From: Fibrobacterota bacterium
GTDB taxonomy: Bacteria > Fibrobacterota > Chitinivibrionia > Chitinivibrionales > FEN-1185
NCBI GenBank assembly: GCA_003165595.1
Contig: PLWQ01000042.1
Coordinates: forward strand, 15,358 to 21,884
Direction of reading: 5' to 3'
DNA length: 6,527 nt
Part shown: piece after piece, positions 1 to 4,919 of the stretch
How positions within the stretch are numbered: the stretch's first letter is position 1
Layout: each line of letters starts with the position of its first letter
Notes under the pieces: model-generated
Told to the model about the DNA's origin: nothing
What the model saw: the letters and a program-made list of their open reading frames with translations, nothing else
Databases searched by the model: none
Program-made: the position numbers and the translations under genes

Positions 1-257
1 TTCGGGGAGCCAATCTTGAGGGAGCCGATCTTAGTAAAGCCTACCTTCCGGGAGCCCGTCTTGATTCTGCCCGTCTTGACTCAGCCGACCTTCGGGGAGC
101 CGTACTTGAGGAAGCCGACCTTCGGGGTGCCAGCCTTCGGCGGGCCGATCTTCGGGAAGCCATCCTTGCGGGAGCAAAACTTCAGGGAGCCATCCTTGAC
201 GGAGGCTACGCTGATGGAGCGAACTTTACGGGAGCCGAATTTCGGGACGCCAAATGA
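1..257 (+). CDS. Pentapeptide-repeat protein, C-terminal part (5' end outside window)
   Basis: Read in the frame whose first full codon is at position 3, the sequence is an unbroken run of pentapeptide repeats up to the TGA at 255-257: ANLEG, ADLSK, AYLPG, ARLDS, ARLDS, ADLRG, AVLEE, ADLRG, ASLRR, ADLRE, AILAG, AKLQG, AILDG, GYADG, ANFTG, AEFRD, then AK-stop. That is 16 repeats matching the family pattern A(D/N)LxX, 84 residues in the window. The family folds as a right-handed quadrilateral beta-helix with the central Leu/Phe pointing inward; known roles range from DNA-gyrase protection to unassigned scaffolds, so no function is claimed. The fourteenth repeat (GYADG) lacks the usual central Leu/Phe and the usual Ala. 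The gene is open at the left edge, so its start, any N-terminal domain and full length are unknown. The 15-base periodicity also opens a frame starting ATG at 16 that gives meaningless FGEP-like repeats. Confidence 0.9.
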   Translation, partial: RGANLEGADLSKAYLPGARLDSARLDSADLRGAVLEEADLRGASLRRADLREAILAGAKLQGAILDGGYADGANFTGAEFRDAK

Positions 258-379
258 CAAAGGAAATCGAGGATAGTACCTTCCTGGCTGCAAACTCTTG
301 TTGCAACCATGATGCGGTGAACAGGCATGGAATTCCCGAAACTCTTCTGTTAAACAAGCGAAAATCAAGAGGTGAGTAG
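254..379 (+). CDS. Doubtful 41-aa ORF overlapping the pentapeptide stop codon
   Basis: An ATG at 254-256 overlaps the TGA of the pentapeptide gene in the ATGA arrangement used for translational coupling, and the frame stays open for 41 codons to TAG at 377-379. The product begins MTKEIEDSTFLAANSCCNHD and ends in a basic stretch NKRKSRGE. No family is recognised, there is no clear membrane segment or motif, and no separate ribosome binding site is visible because the start lies in the repeat array. It could be a coupled small protein, the remnant of a longer gene, or chance. The overlap geometry is the only positive argument. Confidence 0.15.
   Translation: MTKEIEDSTFLAANSCCNHDAVNRHGIPETLLLNKRKSRGE
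286..308 (+). other. Imperfect stem-loop downstream of the pentapeptide gene
   Basis: The arms GGCTGCAA (286-293) and TTGCAACC (301-308) can pair at seven of eight positions around a 7-base loop, starting 29 bases after the pentapeptide stop codon. No run of T follows, so it is not a standard intrinsic terminator. It might be a 3' end-stabilising structure or may have no role. Confidence 0.25.
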
Positions 380-416
380 ACGGTACAGCAAAAGGCTCCT
401 CCCCCAAAGAAAGGAA

Positions 417-445
417 TTGCCTAAATGACTTTGCACGGATATAAT
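417..445 (+). promoter_or_regulatory. Sigma70-type promoter of the nucleotidyltransferase cassette
   Basis: A perfect TATAAT at 440-445 is preceded, after exactly 17 bases, by TTGCCT at 417-422, which matches four of six bases of the -35 consensus. Initiation would be expected near 452, leaving a leader of about 32 bases before the ATG at 484. The position directly in front of the 484-1075 gene pair, in an otherwise gene-free stretch, supports its use and suggests that the cassette is transcribed on its own. Confidence 0.6.
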
Positions 446-483
446 TTATCTGAAAGGAAAATAGAGAGCAGGACGGGTTTCAA

Positions 484-681
484 ATGAAACTGCAAAGAAT
501 ACTCTCAGTTGGTAACATGAATGATGGCTTGAATGGAGCGCGTCTTACTGAGCATATGACCGGAGACCAGCGGGTTTCTCTATTAGAGGACATACGCCGC
601 GAAGTGGCAAAGGTTCGGAACAATGAATATCCAAAAAGACTTCGAAGAGTTCTTGAAGTTACTGCACAAAAGAAACGTTGA
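484..681 (+). CDS. Small basic protein encoded ahead of and overlapping the nucleotidyltransferase gene
   Basis: This frame encodes 65 residues. The C-terminal two thirds look like a compact helical protein: MTGDQRVSLLEDIRREVAK (residues 25-43) reads as an amphipathic helix, and EYPKRLRRVLEVTAQKKR (48-65) is strongly basic. No catalytic motif, signal peptide or membrane segment is seen. From general recall, genes for nucleotidyltransferases of this type are often preceded by a short gene of this size, but no named family can be assigned. The chosen ATG follows GGA at 471-473 at a fair spacing and lies about 32 bases after the predicted transcription start; ATGs at 517, 526 and 556 are alternatives, and the last would leave only the conserved-looking core. 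Its end overlaps the next gene by 59 bases in another frame, so the two are probably co-transcribed and translationally coupled. It could be the antitoxin or accessory partner of that gene (inference), or less likely a leader ORF. Confidence 0.55.
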   Translation: MKLQRILSVGNMNDGLNGARLTEHMTGDQRVSLLEDIRREVAKVRNNEYPKRLRRVLEVTAQKKR

Positions 682-1075
682 GTATGTAGTAGTCGGCGGA
701 TACGCTGTTGCCTTCCATGGCTATGTCCGGGCCACAAAAGACATTGACATTCTCTTCAATAATTCAAAGGCAAACATTCAACGCCTTAAGGGTGTTCTCA
801 ATGAATTCGGTTTCCCTGCCGACAGTCTGGGCGATGTTGCCTTTTCTGAACAGGGAAAAATTATTCGAATGGGTGTTGCTCCAGTCATGATTGAACTTAT
901 CAATGCGATAAGTGGAGTTTCTTTTAAGACGGCCTGGAAAAATCGAATCACCGGAAGGTACGGGAAAACCGATATTTACTATTTGTCGAAATCTGATCTG
1001 CTTAAGAACAAGAAAGCTTCAGGCAGGCCCCGCGACATACTTGATATTGATGAACTGAAAAGGGTTAAAAAATAA
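623..1075 (+). CDS. Nucleotidyltransferase-fold protein, AbiEii/DUF6036-like
   Basis: The 150-residue product carries the nucleotidyltransferase signature near its N-terminus: VVGGYAVAFHGYVRATKDID (residues 23-42), with the GG of the nucleotide-binding loop at 25-26 and metal-binding carboxylates D40 and D42. The likely third acidic position is E91 in VMIELINAISG, where relatives usually have Asp. The end, DLLKNKKASGRPRDILDIDE (125-144), matches the conserved C-terminal block of this family, whose members transfer nucleotides to RNA or protein or are uncharacterised; AbiEii toxins share the fold. Length is normal for the small stand-alone type. The ATG is preceded by AAAGG (609-613), nine bases away, inside the end of the upstream small gene, so the start is well supported. 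The pair resembles a toxin-antitoxin or phage-defence module, but the substrate cannot be told from sequence. It is cytoplasmic, having no signal peptide. Base composition is AT-rich compared with the large genes to the right. It converges on the next gene with only 22 bases between stop codons and no visible terminator. Confidence 0.85.
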   Translation: MNIQKDFEEFLKLLHKRNVEYVVVGGYAVAFHGYVRATKDIDILFNNSKANIQRLKGVLNEFGFPADSLGDVAFSEQGKIIRMGVAPVMIELINAISGVSFKTAWKNRITGRYGKTDIYYLSKSDLLKNKKASGRPRDILDIDELKRVKK

Positions 1076-1097
1076 ACCATCGCAATAAAACAAACTC

Positions 1098-4000
1098 CTA
1101 GAACTCCGCGCCCAGCGAAAAGTAATCCTTATACGGCCCGAAGAACGTGGAAAAATCGGTTTTCCACGCGCGGTCCCATCGCAAAACGAAGATTCCCAGG
1201 TTCGCGCGCAATCCGCCGCCCACGCCGCCGTAGACGGTTTTCGGCAGCGGCACGTTCCTCAACTGCTCATCCGGGTTCCACGCGTTGCCGATGTCGGTGA
1301 ACACGGCGCCGTTAACATACCGCAGCGTCATGGGAAGCGGCCACACCAGCGACATTTCCTTGAGGAACGGGAAACGGAATTCGGTGTTGACAACGGCGTA
1401 TCTGGTGCCGATGATGTCGAGGTAGTCCCAGCCGCGCAGCGGCACGATGATGTCCGAATAGAAGAAGTTGTTGGTATTTGCCTGGTAGCCGGCGGCGTTG
1501 TAATTGTAAAGGAACCAGTTTTCGTCGCCGCCCAGGAAGAATTTCCTGGCGTCGGGCTCGTCGTTGCGGAGCGAAACGCTGGCCCCGAACGAGACCCTGT
1601 TGGCCCACACGAACCGCTTTAACAGGTGCCAGTAGTGGCGGAGGTCCACGTCGAACGATGCGAACGATGCGTCCAGGAATCTGGTGGGAGGCGAGACGAG
1701 CACGCGGGCCTGTCCGCGCGTTCCATTGAGCGGCCCCGTGATGCCCCAGAGAACGTCGTCGTAGACATAGGATATCGAAGGCATGAAGATGTTGATGGTG
1801 CGGCTGCCGCGCCCGGCGTCCGCAACGGGTGAGGCGCTGGTGGTATCGTAGATGTAGGGAACCCGGAAAAGATTCTCGTAAGCACCCTCAACGTCGATCC
1901 TTGCGAACATGGAAAAGGGGAACCGGAGCAGGAACATGATGCCCGCGTCGGTATCGAAGTAGAGTGAATCGCCGAAGATGTCGGCCGAGGTGTATTCCCT
2001 GTTGAAAAAAACGCCGCCCCCGAAATTGATCTTGCGTTCGAGGTTGAGGTACGAGGCGAACAGGTGCGTATATTCGGCGAGATTGCCCTCTATGTCGCCC
2101 ATGACGGCGATCTGGTGGTTGCCCATGAGGTCGGTAAACACGGCGGCAAGCTGGCCCGCGACGCCGTAGCCGTAATAAGCATCAGTTCCCAGGCCCACCG
2201 AAACGAATTCCGGCTCGAATTGCAAGCGGTACGGACGCGGTGTGACGGTATCGAAATCGGGGACCGCACGGCGCACGGGCACGGCCACGGTGTCCGCGCC
2301 GGCCGCAACGGGTTTTGCCTGATTCGCAGGCGATACCGACAGGGACGCCGTGTCCTGATGCTTGACATTGAGCGAATCCTTGCGCGGCTTCTCCTTTGTC
2401 GTGTCCCGTTCCGATATGTCGCTCACCGTCTCGTCGGTGATGTCCGGACCCGCGTCCTGCGCCGGATGCGCATGGGCTTTGGCCTCAGACCCCTTTTTCG
2501 GGGGCGGCGGCGCGGTGTCTCCCATCACCACGGGGGTAAAGAACCGCACCGACGTGTCTTCACACGATTCGACCCATTTGGTCCTCTCCAAAGGCTTCAC
2601 CATCAGCTTGCTTTGGGGGTCTCCCATTCGCCAGATATCCCAGGCGCCCTTCTGGAACAGGCAGTAGACAAGCGTCGCGGAATCCCGTGCAAGATCGAGG
2701 CTATACACGCCGCCGATGAAATCGGTGAGGGGCCGGGCGCTGTCGGGGCTGGCAAACGGCGCCGCATAGATATTGTCGATGCCGTTCTTATCCGATACGT
2801 AAAACAAGGATTTTCCGTCGGAAGAGAAACAGGGCGCCTTCTTGTTGCCGGGCGAAAACGTGATCTGGGTGCAGGTCTTGTCGGCAAGCTTCAGGTACCA
2901 CAGTTGGAGGGGTTTCGCTCCGCGGGCCCGCAGCGCCCGGTCCGGCGAGCCGCATGTGTCCTGCCGCGAGAAAACGATGCCGGCGCCGTCGCGGGTGAAG
3001 CGCGGGTCGTTTTCCGAGAGTATGTCGTTGGTCAAGCGCGTGCACGAACGGGACCGCACATCGTACAGGAACAGGTCGCAAAATCCCTTGTCCACGCCGC
3101 AGAACACGATGGAGGCGCCGTCGCCGGACCAGTCGGGCGCGAACATCGAAGACAAGTCCGGCCGGAACGTGGCAACCAGTTTCTTCTGTTTGATGTCGAC
3201 AATCCGCAATTCGTCCCCGCCGTTGTTGTTTGACACAAAGGCAAGTTTGTCGCTCTGAGGAGACCAGCAGATGCCGCTTCGGAACGGGTGAAAGGACTCG
3301 AAACTGCCCGCATATCCGGAGGCGCCCACTTCTTCGATCACTTTACCCTTGCCGTTACATACGAGAATGCGCGTGTAGTCGCGCAGGTCGCTAAAGTAGG
3401 CGACCTTGGTTCCGTCGGGGGAAATCCGCGGCTTGAGGTTGAAGTGGTCGCGGTCCTTTTCGTGCGCGGTAAGCGCAGTGGAATTTTTTGACGGATCTTT
3501 GCGGCGGCCTATTTCCGGCCAGTAAAGGCGCTTGAGCTCGGTGCGCCATTCTTCGCCGAGTTCCTCCGGCGTTTTTCCATAGGTATCCTTGAAACTCCGC
3601 TCAACGTTCTTCGTTTCCTTGAACCGTTTGAGAAACAGGGAAAACATCTTCTCGCCGCGTGAAGCGGCAAGAAATGCGAAAAACGACTGGCCTCCCTTGT
3701 AGGCCATGTAGCCGCCCAGCTCGGGCCCGGGAAGCCCGACCGAGCCGTACACAACGGCATCCATAAGGAACATGTCGGCTTCGGTGTTCCACCCGGACGA
3801 CAGATATTCGGCCATGCCTTCCGCGAACCAGAGCGGCATCTGGGCCTGCCCGCCCGCGAAAATCGAGCTGCCCAATTGCTCAAAGAGAATTCCGTATTGG
3901 AATCCGTGCACCAGTTCGTGGTGAAGCACATGCCGCAGTTCGTCGTACGATCCATCGAACGGCACGACGATCCTGTTCTTGATTTGCGTGGTAAACCCGC

Positions 4001-4412
4001 CGACCCCTTCGGGAAGTATGTCGCTTACGATGTTGGTTTGCGCAAAGGCGTTGGGGCTGCCGTAGAGGATAAGCGGCAATTTTTCTTTGGGGCCAAAGGA
4101 AAAATCGTTCTTGAGCGACTCGTAGTCGTTTTCGATCCATTGCGCGGCGATGGCGGGAAGCACACCCTGGTTCTGATAGAAGAAGACCTTAAAATGCGGG
4201 GCCTGATAGTACTGCCATGAGAAATGCTCGTACTCCACCTTGTTTTGTCCGAAGCCGAAAAGTTGCGTCGCGCATAACAGCTGCGCCAGCACAACCAGGA
4301 GCGCGCGATTGTCCCGGCAGAGAGAGGCGTGCGAGGGACATGAATCCGCCGAGGTCACAATGCTCTTTTCAACTCGCGGGGTTCGCATTGTTGTAAAATA
4401 ATTCGAGACCAT
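1098..4412 (-). CDS. Secreted peptidase-MA / TolB-like propeller / Omp85-type barrel fusion protein
   Basis: The 1104-residue product has four parts. A hydrophobic segment at about 37-55 (RALLVVLAQLLCATQLFGFG) looks like a Sec signal peptide. Residues about 58-300 resemble the peptidase-MA/gluzincin family: zinc motif HELVH at 165-169 and likely third ligand E198 in WFAEGMAEY, so the active site appears intact. Residues about 325-600 hold six TolB/WD40-like (PD40) motifs, such as RISPDGTKVAYFSD (329-342), DWSGDGASIVF (427-437) and SSDGKSLFYVSD (530-541), consistent with a six-bladed propeller. After a Pro/Lys/Ala-rich linker (about 630-725), residues about 728-1104 form alternating strands ending in Phe, with an Omp85-type loop motif LRGWD (992-996) followed by VVNTEFRFPF. 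The protein should sit in the outer membrane with protease and propeller in the periplasm, in place of POTRA domains (inference). Substrate unknown. The start is uncertain: the ATG at 4412 follows AAAGG closely but gives a 36-residue leader before the hydrophobic core; ATG 4388 or an in-frame GTG at about 4358 are alternatives. Confidence 0.85.
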   Translation of the reverse strand: MVSNYFTTMRTPRVEKSIVTSADSCPSHASLCRDNRALLVVLAQLLCATQLFGFGQNKVEYEHFSWQYYQAPHFKVFFYQNQGVLPAIAAQWIENDYESLKNDFSFGPKEKLPLILYGSPNAFAQTNIVSDILPEGVGGFTTQIKNRIVVPFDGSYDELRHVLHHELVHGFQYGILFEQLGSSIFAGGQAQMPLWFAEGMAEYLSSGWNTEADMFLMDAVVYGSVGLPGPELGGYMAYKGGQSFFAFLAASRGEKMFSLFLKRFKETKNVERSFKDTYGKTPEELGEEWRTELKRLYWPEIGRRKDPSKNSTALTAHEKDRDHFNLKPRISPDGTKVAYFSDLRDYTRILVCNGKGKVIEEVGASGYAGSFESFHPFRSGICWSPQSDKLAFVSNNNGGDELRIVDIKQKKLVATFRPDLSSMFAPDWSGDGASIVFCGVDKGFCDLFLYDVRSRSCTRLTNDILSENDPRFTRDGAGIVFSRQDTCGSPDRALRARGAKPLQLWYLKLADKTCTQITFSPGNKKAPCFSSDGKSLFYVSDKNGIDNIYAAPFASPDSARPLTDFIGGVYSLDLARDSATLVYCLFQKGAWDIWRMGDPQSKLMVKPLERTKWVESCEDTSVRFFTPVVMGDTAPPPPKKGSEAKAHAHPAQDAGPDITDETVSDISERDTTKEKPRKDSLNVKHQDTASLSVSPANQAKPVAAGADTVAVPVRRAVPDFDTVTPRPYRLQFEPEFVSVGLGTDAYYGYGVAGQLAAVFTDLMGNHQIAVMGDIEGNLAEYTHLFASYLNLERKINFGGGVFFNREYTSADIFGDSLYFDTDAGIMFLLRFPFSMFARIDVEGAYENLFRVPYIYDTTSASPVADAGRGSRTINIFMPSISYVYDDVLWGITGPLNGTRGQARVLVSPPTRFLDASFASFDVDLRHYWHLLKRFVWANRVSFGASVSLRNDEPDARKFFLGGDENWFLYNYNAAGYQANTNNFFYSDIIVPLRGWDYLDIIGTRYAVVNTEFRFPFLKEMSLVWPLPMTLRYVNGAVFTDIGNAWNPDEQLRNVPLPKTVYGGVGGGLRANLGIFVLRWDRAWKTDFSTFFGPYKDYFSLGAEF

Positions 4413-4466
4413 GCGCCTTTAAGTACGTTTTGCGGAAGGGCCGGCGGGGAAGCGCGGCGCTGCGCA

Positions 4467-4493
4467 TTCATATCCAAACAGACGCGCAGTCAA
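4467..4493 (-). promoter_or_regulatory. Candidate promoter of the peptidase/propeller/barrel gene
   Basis: On the minus strand TTGACT (4493-4488, five of six -35 bases) is followed after 15 bases by TATGAA (4472-4467, four of six -10 bases). The spacing is shorter than the preferred 16-18, which weakens the call. Initiation would fall near 4460, about 48 bases before the ATG at 4412, a sensible leader length. Confidence 0.3.
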
Positions 4494-4798
4494 GGAAAAA
4501 AACCGCGGGAGCTGAGTTACGTGGAAAAATCTCTTGCATTCTTCGTGAAAAGGATTTTATTTGAGTATCTGTATTGTCTGGTGAAACGTTGGGTTGCACC
4601 TTATCAATCATGCGGGCACTTGTGCGTTTTGGTGAACAACGAGTGAACGCGCGTGCGCGAAGTTCCGTTTTTCCCGGTTTCCCCCGGGGAAGGGACGATG
4701 TCGTGTCGACTGCGTTAATGAGCCAAAGGCCTAAAACGAGCATCTCCACGAGCCGTTGCGCTGAGAAAAAGCCGGGATGTTCGCGTGCCCGTAAAAAC

Positions 4799-4827
4799 TT
4801 GACACTATTTGCAACCAATAGTATTTT
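4799..4827 (+). promoter_or_regulatory. Near-consensus sigma70-type promoter of the beta-helix/OmpA gene
   Basis: A perfect TTGACA at 4799-4804 is followed by an exactly 17-base spacer and TATTTT at 4822-4827, which matches four of six -10 bases. Initiation would be near 4834, giving a leader of about 86 bases before the ATG at 4920. It points toward the beta-helix/OmpA gene with nothing in between, which fits well. Confidence 0.6.
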
Positions 4828-4834
4828 GATTGGT
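4814..4834 (+). promoter_or_regulatory. Dyad ACCAAT-N9-ATTGGT over the -10 box, possible operator
   Basis: Perfect 6-base inverted arms lie at 4814-4819 and 4829-4834, with half-site centres 15 bases apart, bracketing the -10 element at 4822-4827 and reaching the expected transcription start. A dimeric repressor bound here would block the promoter. A six-base dyad in AT-rich DNA can arise by chance, so this is only a candidate. Confidence 0.3.
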
Positions 4835-4919
4835 GTTTTGTCCCGGTTATTTCGTCCTTTCCATGCCCTTGCAAGCAATTTAAGCCCTTAATACTTTACA
4901 ACAAGATAGGATCCTCACG

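Larger units (their letters stand above)
4413..4919. other. Divergent intergenic region, no gene seen
   Basis: This stretch of about 500 bases separates two large divergently transcribed genes. Frames open on both strands (4468-4878 minus, 4574-4891 plus), but their products show no recognisable family, no periodic secondary structure and odd composition, and both cover the promoter at 4799-4827. GC-rich inverted repeats occur, for example TTCCCC/GGGGAA around 4679-4691 and CCCGG/CCGGG at 4673-4688, without a following T-run. The region is long for a simple divergent promoter and may hold regulatory sites or an unrecognised small RNA; I see nothing specific beyond the promoters listed separately. 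Confidence 0.6.

Noticed and set aside
1-257. CRISPR or tandem DNA repeat array
   Set aside because: The 15-base periodicity is coding (pentapeptide repeats), the units are degenerate, and there are no spacers.
16-276. 86-aa open frame with FGEP/LREP-like repeats
   Set aside because: It is the shifted reading of the 15-base pentapeptide repeat; the frame beginning at base 3 gives canonical A(D/N)LxX repeats.
1055-1100. Bidirectional terminator between the convergent genes
   Set aside because: A/T runs are present (for example around 1066-1075), but only a 4-base GGTT/AACC stem can form, too weak to call.
2064-3233. 389-aa open frame on the plus strand
   Set aside because: It lies wholly antisense to the protease/propeller/barrel gene, shows no family pattern, and is explained by GC-rich codon bias of the opposite strand.
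4468-4878. 136-aa minus-strand frame in the intergenic region
   Set aside because: There is no recognisable fold or motif, it covers the plus-strand promoter, and composition looks non-coding. An overlapping plus frame at 4574-4891 fails for the same reasons.
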